A program made the position numbers and the translations under genes. Below are positions 22,473 to 45,113 of a stretch of DNA of 64,000 bases, piece after piece. This DNA comes from Macrotis lagotis (taxonomy: Eukaryota > Chordata > Mammalia > Peramelemorphia > Peramelidae): positions 287,219,078 to 287,283,077 of the forward strand of contig NC_133660.1 in the NCBI RefSeq assembly GCF_037893015.1, given 5' to 3'. How positions within the stretch are numbered: position 1 is the stretch's first letter; each line of letters opens with the position of its first letter. The notes below the pieces were generated by a model, which was given only the letters and a program-made list of their open reading frames with translations, searched no databases and was not told where the DNA came from.

Positions 22473-23896
22473 TGTTAATAATGCAGCTCCAAATGTAAGT
22501 GTGCTGTGTGCATTTTCTACAAGAGAGCCGGTTGTTAAATATTTGCCAGCATCCCCTTGCTTCTACATATTAACATCTTCTCAGATGCCTCTCCATATTA
22601 GTCTTACTCTGTTAGACTGCAAGCTCCTTATGGGCAGGGACCATCTTTTTTTTGTTTGTATTTGGGTTCTCAATACTTAGTACGGTAGTTTGTGGCAGAT
22701 AGTAAAGGTTTGATAAATGTTTATTGCTTGCCTGTCTGTTAGCCACTGTAAGCTCCCAGAAAGCAGTGCTCTTTCCTACCAGAGGGCTTCAAGCAGGGAT
22801 TATTCACAAGGGATGTCAAGGAGGAGATTGCCAGGAGCTCTGGGGTAGGCGGGGGACCTCAGAGGTCCCTTTCATTTCTGATTTTCTAGGATTTATAATG
22901 CAGGGACCAGGGCTGCGTTTATCTTGTGCAGACCTTCTTATACTTCCTGGCTCAGAAGAGAATATTATTGAGCACACTCCCTTACAGGGACTTCAGAAGG
23001 CTCCTAGTCTGTCCTGGTGAGCTATGGTTATCCCCTCTCTATAATTCCATGAAAAGTGGCATTGTCATAGATTTCAAAACTCTTTATGTAAATTATTTAA
23101 TTTGATGCTCACAGCAACACTTGAAGGTACCTTGTTTCTTGTTATTCCCATTTTGTAGATGAAGAAAATGAGACTGAGTGATGAGTCCCTTGGCCAAGGT
23201 CACACACAGTGAAGTCTTCCTGACTCCAAGTCTAAATTCAATTCCCCACATAAGATGTTTAGTGAAATTTGGAAGCTTCTCAAGAAGCTGAGCCTGAGGA
23301 GCCCCCAAAAGGGTCTGGTTTTGTCTCATCTCAGCCTGAATTTGCTAAGACAAAACTGAAGCAACAGGACGGGGCTGGAGAGAAGGCAGAATTGAGAAAA
23401 ATGGGTGTTAGCTGAGGTCAGGTAAGAAAATATTTGGAAAATGTGAACACCTGTGGGTCTGGGTGAAAGGAAATAAATGACTGGCGGAATGACTGACTCA
23501 TTTCTGGGTGATTTTGAAAACTTCCAGAAGCCTGGAGAGGGGCCAAGAAATTAACCCAGACTCTCAGAGAAGGGGAAAAGATGGATCCTGGATTTCCTAA
23601 TGCCTTAGTTTTGTTCCCCAGGGGCAGGGGATGTTTGGCCTTCTTCTTAGCTTGCTTCCTGCCCCTGATCTGGATAGACTGGTACCTCAAGAACTAGGTG
23701 GAGTGACCATCTAAATCAATCAGGGGAAAGGGTGAGGGTACAAAGCTCCAGATCTGGGTAAATGTCTAGGCTCTGATTCTTCCTAGTATAGGAGGAAAGA
23801 GTGAGTGAGAGGACCTAGGTTCAAGGTCTCTCTCTAACACTAGCCATGTGACTATGGACAATTCAAGTTACTTCTTTGACCTTTCCCTTCATTTGT
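22473..23896. other. Intergenic with L2/MIR fragments
   Basis: An L2 3' tail (~22600-22725, ACTGCAAGCTCCTTATGGGC), a reverse MIR (~23090-23260) and the left part of an older SINE (~23760-23880). No gene evidence. Confidence 0.45.
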
Positions 23897-24061
23897 TTTT
23901 GTTTCTGTTTTTTGGGGTTTTTTTTTACTAGGCAATAGGGTTAAGTGACTTGCCTAAGGTCACACAGCTAGGCAATTATTAAGTGTCTGAGGCCAGATTT
24001 GATCTCAGGTTTTTCTGACTCCAGGGCTGGTGCTCTATCCACTGTGCCACCTAGCTGTCCC
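23897..24061 (-). repeat. WSINE-like SINE with 16-bp target-site duplication
   Basis: Inserted into an older MIR/MAR1-like element (parts at ~23760-23880 and 24062-24215). Direct repeats CTTTCCCTTCATTTGT lie at 23881-23896 and 24062-24077. Confidence 0.82.
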
Positions 24062-24215
24062 CTTTCCCTTCATTTGTAAAATTTTACAATTATATGATCC
24101 TGGGCAAGTCACTTACCCTGTTGGTCTCAGTTTCCTCATCTGTAAAATGAGTTGGAGAAGGAAATGGCAAACCACTCTAATGTCTTTACCAAGAAAACCC
24201 AAAAGATCCTAAAGG

Positions 24216-25600
24216 ACACAGCTAATCCACACCACAAAGCACTTACAAGGAGTCCCACACACTGCTCTGGAGCTACAAAAGAAAAGAAAAGAGGCAAGAA
24301 GCTGGTATTAATGGTTCTGTGCCCCTCCACATCATCTGCTCCCCTTCCTGCTATGAGAAGATTAGCTCTTTGGACTAGAGGGGCACTTAGAGGACACACA
24401 AGGTCTCCAAGTTCCAGAGAAGAGAGAGATGCCAGGTTAGACTGGCATCAGTGTCTAAACATTGAGAAGCCTAGCATAAGGTAGAATTGGGGAACCAAAG
24501 TCCCAATCCTACCATTTAGGTAGCCCTGGGAAAATCCCTTCTCCCCTCAGACTTCAGTTTCTTTATCTGTAAAATGAGGAGATTGGACTAGATGATCTCT
24601 AAGACCCCTTCCCATTTTGAATCTGTGATCCTCTGGGATCTCCTTGCTGAGGTCACTCTTTGAATCTGTGACTTAGAGACGGACATGAAGTGAATACCAG
24701 TGCCAGACTCCTTGGCTGAGTGACCTTGAAGGCCAAGCAACCTAATCTGCGTGTTTCCTGGAACTTCTGGGCTTGGAATGGCCTCTGTACCATCTGGGGG
24801 CTGCCTGGGTTGGGAGACGCTACAGTTATGAGGTCATGGTGGATGATTTATTGTGTTTTCTTTTATTGCCTTTATTGATTCCTCGCCCAGATGAGAATGT
24901 GGTATCCAATATCTAAACATGTTTGGTCTGTTCCTGTGGGGAATTGAATTCATTGGGTCAGGGGCCAGGGAAATACAGCAAATTTACAGAAGAAACTGGG
25001 TTACTTCTAGGCCTGGGGCCGGAAGCTGATTCTGATCCATTAAGTCACATCACTTTGATTCAGTAAATGGGTAGGGACTCCATTCAAAACCTCTTTCATT
25101 TGGTGGGACCAGCTGGCCTAGGTGCTCTGCAGACAGAGCCCATATCCAAGGAGGATGTCCATGAAATAATAGATAAAATCCCTTAGATTTTAGATGGCCA
25201 TTTAGGGCCTTGTAAAGTGTGTTCCCATCTGGTGTCTCATTGAATCCCATCCGAGATAGTTGTGAATGCATTGTTGACTGCATTTACTGAGGAGAGAATG
25301 AATGAATGACTGGAGAGAAGAATTTGTTCAAGGCCAATAGGGTTTGAAATGTAAGGGGGGAGGTTCTTTTAGCTTTATCTAAACCATTACATTCTGTACA
25401 AAGAATCTGAGACTTAAAAAGGTCTGCAAAGACAATGGACTCTCTTGGCAGGCATAACTTACATTCATTCTTGGTCTCTGCTCTGCCCTATTTGCAGAGA
25501 AGGGGTCCAGGCTCTGAGGGAGTCAAAGAGAAGGGGCTTCTGTCTTTCTTAAACTAAAGGTCTTGGTCCTTCCTAAAAAAAAAAAAAAAACCAAACAACC
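24216..25600. other. Intergenic, nothing recognised apart from a MIR fragment
   Basis: A plus-strand MIR piece lies at ~24490-24640 (TTTATCTGTAAAATGAGGAG). Other open frames are short and overlap each other on opposite strands. An A-run lies near 25574-25590. Confidence 0.4.
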
Positions 25601-25920
25601 TATTGTTTTGTCCTTTATTTTTGAAGAAGACCTGGACACCAGGAGGGTGATGCCATGACGAGCACATGAATTGGATTTGAGTGGGGGGAGGGGGGAGGTG
25701 TGCTAAGTCAACAGTCACACTTTCTCCTCCAGAGTCATCTGGGTCCAGTGGTCAGATATGAATCAGGACTACCAGAGATGGTCCTGAATGCGAGGCAGTC
25801 AGGATGAAGTGATTTGTCCAAGGTCACACAGCTAGTAAGTGGCAAGTGTCTGAGGCTGGATTCGAACTCCAGTCCTCCTGAATCCAAGGCCAGTGCTCCA
25901 TCCGCTGTGCCAACGTAGTG
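25601..25920 (-). repeat. Longer tRNA-derived SINE (~300 bp)
   Basis: Same family as 7735-8020: TTTTGAAGAAGACCTGGACA, CACATGAATTGGATTTGAGT, GGTCACACAGCTAGTAAGTG, ending near CCATCCGCTGTGCCAACG. Confidence 0.65.
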
Positions 25921-26128
25921 ACTTTGTAGCTGATGAGAATGCAGCATTACTCCAAGGATGCCCAGTGAAGACTGAGCCTGGGGAGTCCAGTGGACCAACC
26001 TCTACATTTGGGGACTTTGTGATATTCCTAGCTCAGTGAGGGAGCAGCAGTCTAGTGGCCAATGGATCTACTCATCCCAGTGTGGCTAAGGTCCAGTAGA
26101 TATGCCTCTTGCTTCCCAGTTTTCCTTC

Positions 26129-26414
26129 AAGACTCAGTTGCCTTGGGGTGGCTAGGTGGTGCAGTGGATACAGCACCAGCCCTGGAGTCAGGAGTACCTG
26201 GGCTCAAATCTGGTCTCAGACACTTAATAATTACCTGTGTGGCCTTGGGCAAGCCACTTAACCCCATTTGCCTTGCAAAAACCTAAAAAAAAAAGACTCA
26301 GTTGCCTTCCTGTGAGACACTTAATAATTACCTAGCTGTGTGTCCTTGGGCAAGCTGCTTAACCCCATTTGCCTTGCAAAAACCTTAAAAAAAAAAAAAA
26401 GACTCAGTTGCCTT
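26129..26414 (+). repeat. SINE plus partial SINE between three copies of one target repeat
   Basis: A full WSINE-like element (26145-26292) is followed by AAGACTCAGTTGCCTT, then a 5'-truncated second copy of the SINE (from GAGACACTTAATAATTACCT) and again the same 16-mer. The repeat occurs at 26129-26144, 26293-26308 and 26399-26414. Confidence 0.85.
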
Positions 26415-27659
26415 CAGGTGAGAAAACCTTCTAGTTATGTAGGTATTTAGACTAGATGTTCCTTTAGGGTAAGGACTGTTTTTCACTTTGTATTCCCAGC
26501 CCTTGGCACAGTTTGTGATACAGAGTAAGCACTTAATAAATACTTGAGGACTAATTGCCAGGTTTGGACACCTGCTGGACCAAGCCCAGCCAAAAAGCCT
26601 TTGGTCGGGGGCTCTGTGGGAATCTAGCTGTTGATTAAAAGGATGACTCATCCATTCCTTCTCCCCTACAGCAAACTCCCACAAATACCCTTCAGAGAAG
26701 AAATAACATTAAGGACCTGCAATTCTAGAGTCGGGAGCTGCCTTGGCCACATGAGCCCCTTATACGTATGACTCATTGCCCCTGACCTGTAAGCTTGGGT
26801 TGCCTTGTGAACTCTGTATATAGGTGGGGGAGTATGCCTGGTATGAAGCATGATAACATTGTTTTTGCTCTGTTATTTGGGTAGAATACCTTTCTTAAAG
26901 AATTGTGTCTACTGGCTGATTGTTGCTCACTAGTAGGGGCTTGTAAGCTACCACTCACAAGGCTCCCCCAGAATTCTCAGAATAGGAGCATGGCCCCCTT
27001 TGAGGACTTTACTGCCAGTTCCAGGTCAGGGTAAGGGATGGAACTAGGGTTTGGAATGTAAGGGGGAGCTAGAGATACTGGAAAGAAGGTTGGAACTGGC
27101 AACAGAAAACCTTGGTATGAAGCCTAGCTCTGCTCCCTAGTCCTAGACAACTGTGGTCAAATCAGTTCCCTGTTGCGACCCTATTATTTCTTCCTTTATA
27201 AAAATAATTGCGTAGGATCCACTGACTCCTCAGTTCAGTTAAATAAGCATTTATTAAGCACAGACTATGTCTTTTGTTCTTGTAACTCCACAACTGGGCA
27301 AAATATCTGGAAGGCAGTAGGCCCTAATAAATGGTTGGTGACTGAGTGATGGGTTGATCTGCATTGGTAGAGGGAGTTTGCTCACTGGGAATTCCTTTGG
27401 TTTGATCCAAATGGTCATCCTCAAAGAGCAGCTCCCATTTACACAACATTGTAAGACATTGTAAGGTTTGTAAAATACTTTATCGATTTATCTAGCACCT
27501 GAGCTAGGGATGGGAAGATAAGATAAAATCATTCTTGCCCTGAAGGAGCCTCTATTCTCCTGGGGGTTGGGGGGGGGGGAGGAGATATGAATACAGATAA
27601 ACTTAATCGAGAGAAACCTGGAATGTTTATGGAGGAAACAAGTGGAGGATGCTCTGACA

Positions 27660-27868
27660 TTACAGAGCTGATGCCACATCAAGCTCACAAATTGGATTTA
27701 AGTGGGGCCATCTGGATCCAGTGACCAGATATGGATCCTAAACTGGAGATGGCCCCAGATGCGAGGCAGTCAGGGTTAAGTGACTTGACGAAGGTCACAC
27801 AATTAGCCAGCATCTGAGGCAGGATTTCCAAAGCCGAAGCTCTAGCCGTTGCACCACCTAGTTGCACC
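27660..27868 (-). repeat. Longer tRNA-derived SINE at the left edge of duplication A
   Basis: CAAGCTCACAAATTGGATTT, CTGGAGATGGCCCCAGATGC, ending CACCACCTAGTTGCACC. Its right part (from ~27795) has a counterpart at ~50505-50610, its left part does not. Confidence 0.6.
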
Positions 27869-29087
27869 TTAGTAGAATGGGTCAGAAGAAATTTGAAGGA
27901 AGACACAAATCCTGAGAGATAGAGATGAAGTGGGGAAGGCATTCCAGGCAGGCGACACAGCTTCTGCAAAGTCGTGGAGGTAAAAGAGGGAATGTGCAGT
28001 TCAGAAAGCAGCTAGGAGTCCAGGAAAGCCATGCAGAATAAGGATGGAAAGGCAGAGAAGGGAGTCGGATTCTGGAGAACCTTGGAGGCCAGGCTGAATC
28101 ATCCATATTTCCTCCTCCAGGTTATAGGGAGCCATTGAAGATTCTGGAGGCAGGGAGGCTACAGCAAGTGCTTTGGAAGATTGTCTGGGCTATTGAGAGC
28201 AAACCCTTCTTCCAACCTCCATTTCCCCAGGAGGTGTGCTTTCAGTTTTTACCACAAGAGGTCAACCACTGAGAGTTTTCTTACAGGGGCCCTTCTCCCA
28301 GAATCAATGCCTTTCAGCAAAGCAGTCCTTACCCAGAAAGGGTATGGGCCCACAAACCCCGCAAAGGCAATGGTGAAAGAACCCAGTGTTTTGATTTCCA
28401 GTCACCTCTAAATGAAATGGAGCATTCTTTGTAGATATAGGTAAAAATCTTGTTTGTGAGCCAAGGCTCAGGCAGCTTTGCCAGACTGTCCAAGGGGCCC
28501 ATGACTAAAGGAAAGCGAGGAACTCCTCCCTGAGCCTCTTTCTGTTGGAGATCTTTTCATTTTGAAAGGTATGGACTCTCATTACCCTCATTTAGGGGTA
28601 TTTAGATGAGGAAATTGAGGCAAGCAAAGTGACTTGCCCAAGCTCACATGCTAGTAAGTGTCAAGTGTTGAGACTGGATTTGAATTCAGGTCCTCCTGGC
28701 TTCAGGGCCAGTCTCTAATCAATATTCCATTAGCTGTCCTTCACTCTGTTTTTCTTGACTATAGGTCAGAACTGTAACCACTGAGTCACCTGGGTGCCTA
28801 GGTATCATCACTGGCAATATAGCTAGTGATTAAGAGGAGTTGGGAATGTGTGGGGAGGGGACTTTGTGAAGGCCTTTGGAAGTTGACTTTAGGAGATAAG
28901 GGATGTTAAATATTTTGCAAACCTTACTGAGCCATAAAAATGGGAGCTGCTCTAATGATAATGATTATCTTGGACCAGACTTGTGATAAAGAAAATTCCC
29001 AGTGAGAAAACTCTCTCATCAGTGCAGATCAATCTGTCCCTTAATCAATCACTAATATTTATTTATTTATCTAGTTATTTTATTTTT

Positions 29088-29221
29088 TGCAAAGTAATAG
29101 GTCAAGTGACTTGTCTAAGGTCATATAGCTAGGTAATTATTAAGTGTCTGAGGCTGAATTTGAATTTGGGTCTTCCTGACTCCAGGGCCTATGTTCTATT
29201 CACTACACCACCTAGCTGCCC
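29088..29221 (-). repeat. WSINE-like SINE shared by A and B
   Basis: TTGCAAAGTAATAGGTCAAG through CACCTAGCTGCCCC. The same element occurs at ~51796-51927 and in a third, more diverged copy at ~49935-50067, so it predates those duplications. Confidence 0.8.
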
Positions 29222-30108
29222 CAGTCACTAATATTTATTCAGTATGTTCTAGCCACTGTTCTCTGTAGTCACAAAGACAAAGAGAACGGAACCTGCCTTC
29301 AAGGAGCTTCCAATGAAATCCGAACTTTTTGCTGGAAGCCTCCCCTACCTCCTCTTTGAGTTCTCCAGTCTTGCCTCTGTTGTCTCCTGGATCTCTAGAT
29401 TTGTATAGATTTGGTCTTAAATGATCTGTCTCACTAGACTGTAATCTCCTTGAGGGCAGGGGTTTTCTTGGCCTCTTTTTGTAACTTCAGAGCTTTGCAC
29501 ATAGTAAGAGCTTAATGAATGCTGATTGATGGACCAATTGATTCACAATTCTCCTGAGGAGACAGGGGTGCTGGGGGGTCTGAATGGGTCTCTTGGGGTC
29601 ATTCCATAGGGCCTGCTCAGCATCGTCCTTACTGGTTCCAGTCACCACGCAGGAGCTTTGGAACAAGGATCAGGGTGCTTCTAGGAGGGGCGGCTCCCTG
29701 GAGGCTCTTCCAGCTGCAAGTCTCCAGGATGAGTCTCCAAGGAGACAGGGACAAGGCTGGATCCTCTCCATCTGGGAGAAGGTTCTCTTGTGTATGTGGG
29801 AGCTAAAGCTATGGACTGCAATCAAGGGAGCTCTGGGTGTCTGCTGGTTGAGGGGCTTGAAATCAGAGGGGGCTAGAGCTAGAGGAGATTTAGGAACCAT
29901 GTCATCCTGTCCTTTTGGTGGATGTTCACAAAGGTTCAATGACTCAGTCCAGGTCCCCCAGCTAGTCTGCATCAATAGCAGGCATCAAAACCCTTTTCTT
30001 TCTGACTCCCAGCCCAACATTGAAACCTGATATATGGAAAGTGCTCTAGAAATGTTAATTTCTCCATTTAAATAATGACTCAAAAACACCATTAAAAATC
30101 TCTTTTTT

Positions 30109-30114
30109 TTTATT
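30109..30114 (-). promoter_or_regulatory. Polyadenylation signal of gene 2
   Basis: Minus-strand AATAAA lies ~115 nt downstream of the stop codon, the first canonical hexamer met. A 3' UTR of ~130-140 nt is typical for pepsinogen mRNAs. Confidence 0.6.
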
Positions 30115-30227
30115 CATGCATCTATCTAAGCCCCTGAGTGAGTTGATTCATCTGTACCTTCTGAGGAGGGGTGAACCAGTTCTAGAATCATCTCTGCACA
30201 GAGGACCTGGAAGTTCCCAGGGGAGCT

Positions 30228-40188
<9,961 letters not shown>

Positions 40189-40266
40189 GTTGCTTGCCTG
40201 ATCCCCAACCCCTCAGGAAAAGAAATATGAAGTAAGGATTCCTGCAGCTGACTTGGAGCTGCCTCC

Positions 40267-40274
40267 TTTATATA
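40267..40274 (-). promoter_or_regulatory. TATA box of gene 2
   Basis: Minus-strand TATATAAA lies ~80 bp upstream of the ATG, the same spacing as in gene 1. The corresponding stretch is deleted in the pseudogene copy. Confidence 0.75.
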
Positions 40275-43070
40275 CCTCCCACCAATGCACACGGGCTCCT
40301 TGGACTCTCTTAGGGAACCTCGATAAGAAACGCAAACAACAGGGGACACTCCTTCCTCTCCCCGTTATCCTTAACAAGATCATTTGGAGATTTCTCCAAA
40401 TACAGAGTTGTTTGGGCTGTTTTTTAAACTGCTTCTCCCCCCCTCCCCTTGGGTTCTTCCTAGAAAAATCCATGACTTATCCAGGGCATGGGAAAGTTTT
40501 ACTACCTGGTATGTAATCAGAGCTAGGACTGGTTGTGGAGTTGGGGAACCAAAAGCCTATGTTGAGTAAGAAGAAATGTGGTGGGACATCCTCTTGTCAT
40601 GGAGGGAGACAGTTCTCTAGTATAAGGGGAAAGGGGGTTTCATGGGATGCTAGTTCCTGGTGGGGCCTTGGAACTAAGTATTATTTATGATTCTTCCCAT
40701 TTCCCTTTCCTTACCTGTTTCATCCAAGGGGCTTGAGGTGTCCAATCTCAGGAGACTCTCAGAGGAGACTCAGTTTCCAAACTTAGAGCCTGGGACTCAT
40801 TTTTCAAAGGAAAAGGTTTAGGAAAGAATATCTTTGAGTAGGACACACCCTTTCCTAACCATCTTTCTTTGAAGTTCCTCTTTGAGTTCTGAAGAAAGAA
40901 AGAATTTAATTTAATTTCAGCAGCATAAATGGGCCTACTCTGTACTTGGTGTTGGGAGGTCGGGAGTTTGGGGAAAGAAGAAAAAATTTCAGGAGAAAAT
41001 GGAGACTAATCACTACCCCAGAGATAAAAGAGTAATATGGGGGAAAGAGTAAATCAAAAAACACTAGGCCTACTAAGAATGCCATTGGACTGAGAAGCTG
41101 GATGAATGAGAACATGAAGAGGAATAACCAGTGCACTCTCAGAACTTGTCCGTGCTTTGTCTTACTGTCAGAAACAGGTGTGGTCAGGAAGTTAGGGAAC
41201 AAGGTCAGATGGGGGTTTTGGAAGGGAAGACGAGAATGTGGATAAGCCAATTATTTGTAGTGGCAAAATATAATCCCATGTATCTGTGGGCTCATTAATG
41301 TGGAAACTCCAGGAATACACATGACAGCCTGTGGGACTCTCATTAGTCCACCCAATTAAACAGAGAACCAGACAAAACATTTATTAAATACCTATTATAT
41401 ATTTAGGTGTTGAGCTAGGGGATATAACTTGAGAATGCAAAAATAATAATCTAAGAGAGTATAAATAAAAGCAAAAAAGAGAATTCCTATGCTTGGGAAG
41501 ACTAGATATAAAGGGGGGGCTGGAAATTGGGGGTGGTGATAGGTAGGGAGCAAGATTTAGGGAAAAGATGGAAAAATCCAGAGAGTCAAGGGTGGAACTG
41601 TGAGAACAATGTGAACAAGTCTGTAAGATTATAGATTTTAAAAAGGAAAGGGCCTTAAAGCTTACCTTGTCCAACCTTGTTATTTTACAGATGGGAAAAC
41701 TGAGGCCCAGGGTCATGCCAAAGGTCATTCCAGTCCTGAATATCAGAACTCATACCTGAACTGAAATCTTCTCACTCCAAATCTGGCATTTTTTTCTGCT
41801 TTCACATGATGTACTCTCCCTTGAAGACCCTGGTAAGGGAGTTCCCATCTTCTCCTGGGCTTACTCATTCGTTCCGTCATTGCTAGCTTCTCTTATAGAG
41901 AGCAGACATCTGCCTCCTTCCATCTTTCCCTCATCATTCTTGGGTCAATCCTTGATAGTCAAGCAGACCTAAGTCTTACCCCTCTCCTATTGGTCAGCCC
42001 CTTAAGAAAATCCCCATGTCCTGCCTCAGTTTTCTCTTGTCCAATTAAATATCCCCAATACCTTCAACTGATCCTTTGCCACATAGTGTTTGGTATCCCC
42101 AATATGCTCCAATTTTTCAATGTTCTTCTAAGATGTTCTCTCAAGTACCAAACCCATAAATGCAGGATTGATTATTTGGTACTGCAGCAGTAACAGCTCT
42201 CATTGGGTCTCACTCCTCTAAATGCAACTCAATCATCTTATGGGAGGCAGCAGAACATTGGTGGGCAGCTCTGTGTCCTTTTCTTGAACACTTAATCATG
42301 ACCCTTGTCACCTTGGTCATTCTTGTAGGTGTAACAGTGGCAGGCATGTGAGAAGGACCTTTATGAAATGGGAGTAGTGGTTGATAACTATGACTCAGGT
42401 GGTGCCCAACCATCAAGATGGAGTGGAGACCAGCTGGCAGCATGATAATCTCTCTCTTTGGGCATCATTCTATTGATCTATAAAAATAAATGGGTTGGAT
42501 TCAGTGATCTCTAAGCTACTGCTCAGCTCTAATAATTTCTTGAATCTGTTCAGTAGCCAATGAGAGTTGAAATAGGTGTTGTCCTATGGAACACACTCAG
42601 AGTTTCCATCATGATGGCTGGATGCACATGGCAGCTGGTTGCTGGGGAATTGTCCCCTGCCTCTGGTGGAACCCAGAACTTTAGGATTTCTTGAATTTAC
42701 AAGGTCCCCTCCAAGTCTGGATATATCCATCTCAGGATACTTGTTCAATCAACTAAGATTGGGAAAGGGTCCAGATGGCAGCTTGCCTACCTGATTTGCC
42801 CCTGCATTAATTACCTTTTAGGCAGTCACCATGGTGCTGGGGTAGAGAAAGAGAAGCCCTTCCCCAGTCCCCCAGAAAGTCTTACAGTTAAATGATGCCC
42901 CTGGGAGATGGAAATGAAGGAAGCACTAGTCAGAAGTTCACACTTCTGTTAACTAAGAATCCTACACTCCAGGCCCTATCCCAGGGTAGGAGAAGGCCAA
43001 GGACACTGAGAGTTTGCATATCATACTAAAACACCAAGTTCTTTTATCACTGGGTCACCAAATGGCCAAA
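40275..43070. other. Upstream region of gene 2, no further gene
   Basis: Matched by 60560-64000 in copy B. A MIR-type fragment lies at ~41640-41760 and dispersed-repeat phrases at ~41375-41420. No additional exon was found. Confidence 0.45.
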
Positions 43071-43979
43071 ATCAGATACCAGACTTACCATTTAGTCCAA
43101 CCAGAACCAGAAAGGGCAACTCTGGGGTGGCCATTGTTACATGAACAGTGGTAGAAGTCGCCAAGCCTCAGGTCTCATTCACCAGAATTCATGGTTTAAC
43201 CCTATTTAAATCTATTTAATGATCATGATTATCAGTCTAACTGATGAAGGAGTTGGCACAGACTATGACAAATATTTGAATTTGTAAATCTGTGGAGAAT
43301 GAACTTTCTGTCCTTTCCATGGTTGTTTAAACCCTTGTCCTCTAGCTTGGCTCTGATCATGCTCCAGTTTATCATCTAGCCCAATCTCTGTGCAACCCTG
43401 AAATCATAAGGTCAAGAAAGAATTAGATAAAAAATTGGAATTTCCTGATGTCTATGAGCAAGCTGGGCAGGAACATTCATAATGCAAGTTTCTCCCTTCT
43501 AAAGTTCTAAAATTATTTACAAAGTGCTTTCTTTCCAGTAACACTGGAATACAGCCAGTGTAGCTATAAGCCCATTTTGCAGACGAAGCCCAAAGGTGAA
43601 GTCACTGGTCATTTGGTCTCACAACCCTTTGGTTGGGGATGCCTACCACAACCCCAATAGAATGACCCAGGAAGACAAATGGAGTCCTGGGCAGAGAAAA
43701 TGAGGACCTGGAAGACATACTGTGTAAAAGGTTGTCTGGGGCTTAGCAGGTTGTGGGTTCAAACCCTATTGTTAGATCCTTACTGCTTGACTGGCATCCT
43801 TCTGCTACTCAGGGGAGTAGGGACTGCCTAGGAAGCAGCCCAAAATTTGAAAAAAAATATTACATAAAGTTATCAGGGCCTTGCAGGCAGTAGGTACTCA
43901 AAGATTCAGAGCTGGCAAGATTCTGAGAGTCATCTACTTCCATTTTACAAAGGCAGTAACTGAGGCCTGAAGAGCTAGA

Positions 43980-44560
43980 TGGGATCATAGTTTATGCACA
44001 ATGTTTAGAAAGAGATAGTCTGGCTATATTCTGCCCTGGCTAGGCCACCTCTGGTTTCTGGCTTCAGTCAATTCTCAGTGCCGCAGTTGGAGAAGAAATC
44101 TGGTAAGCTTGAGTGACTTCAGAGGAGAATGACTTGTTGCTGAAGGACCTGGAAACCATGACCCAAGAGGAACGGATGAAGGAACTGGGATATTTTAGCT
44201 TGGGGAAGAGAAGACTAAGGAGGACATGATAGCAGCCAAATGGAGGATAGAAAATTGAAATAAGTGCTGTCCTCTGGAGCACACTCAGAGTTTTCATCAT
44301 AGTGACTGGATGCACATGGCAGGTAGTGGCTGGGGACTTGTCCCTTGCCTCCATTCAGTTCTGATCCTATGAAACCCAGGATTTTGGGACTTCTTGAACT
44401 GTGTTCTGCTCAACCCCAGAAGGCAAAAGTAAGGGTTGTAGGTAGGAGAAAGGATAATTTCTCTTTCCATTCAATGGAAAGATGAACCTTCTTCAAATGG
44501 GGTGTCCTCGGTGGGTTCTCTGATTGGAGGTCTTGATGAAGTGGGCTTGATGGAAGAACA
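43980..44560 (+). repeat. CR1/L3 LINE fragment split by a ~220-bp insertion
   Basis: CTGAAGGACCTGGAAACCAT, GAAGGAACTGGGATATTTTA and GGAAGAGAAGACTAAGGAGG are CR1/L3 ORF2-end phrases. The element resumes at ~44470 (GTGGGTTCTCTGATTGGAGG). Between, 44250-44402 resembles 42560-42712. Confidence 0.5.
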
Positions 44561-45113
44561 CTTCCTGCAGAAGAAGGAACTCTTGTTTGGACACAGATTG
44601 GATTTAAAAGTCCTTTCTGTGATTCAGAAGAGATTAAGTAAGGTGAATGCTAACTTCAAACCACAGTATATGAAAACTTGCAATAAGTGTAATAAGCCCA
44701 TTGGTATTAGAACTCTCTCCTCATTGATAAAGATCAATGCCCTGTGCCTGTGTAGGGGCAGAGGTTGACAAGGGTTTTGCTCTCTTCAAATTTTGGGGTC
44801 TTTTGAGACTTCAGATTTGCTTTCAATTCCTTTCAAGTCTTTTCTGGTTCTTCTGTCACTTTGGAAGTTTCTGACTTCCAGCTTTGAGGGAGAAGATAGA
44901 TGTCAATCCTGTTTCAAGTCTCTGAAGGGAGAATGAGACTCTGGGAAGAAGCTGGCATGAGAAAAGTGGGCAGTCTACATCATGCCCCATCCTCATCCTG
45001 CTATACTAAAGACTGGTGAAATTTTCTCTTAGGTGAGATCTGTGATTTTCTTTCTTGGTTGAGTTACCTCAATACCAGTGAGAGAGCTCCTTCAACCTGT
45101 AAAGTCCCTTATA

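Larger units (their letters stand above)
28195..30227. other. 3' flank of gene 2, no independent gene
   Basis: Contains a WSINE-like SINE (29088-29221, minus) shared with copy B, an L2-type tail (~29410-29530) and two open frames on the plus strand (28181-28411, 29584-30030). These are similar in B but only because the DNA is nearly identical. I see no splice or family signal to call a gene. Confidence 0.5.

Noticed and set aside
28181-28411. 76-codon frame with near-identical peptide in copy B (50895-51134)
   Set aside because: The whole 270-bp block is near identical at DNA level, including flanks outside the frame, so there is no codon-specific conservation. Kept only as part of the conversion finding.
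29584-30030. 148-codon plus-strand open frame, partly repeated at 52501-52743 in copy B
   Set aside because: Antisense to the pepsinogen 3' flank. Copy B has an insertion that breaks the frame, and the DNA similarity comes from the duplication and likely conversion, not visible coding constraint.
44502-44768. Frame with CNKCNKPIG, at first sight a zinc-finger fragment
   Set aside because: Only one CxxC pair, no following His pair, and its start reads as the end of a CR1/L3 element.
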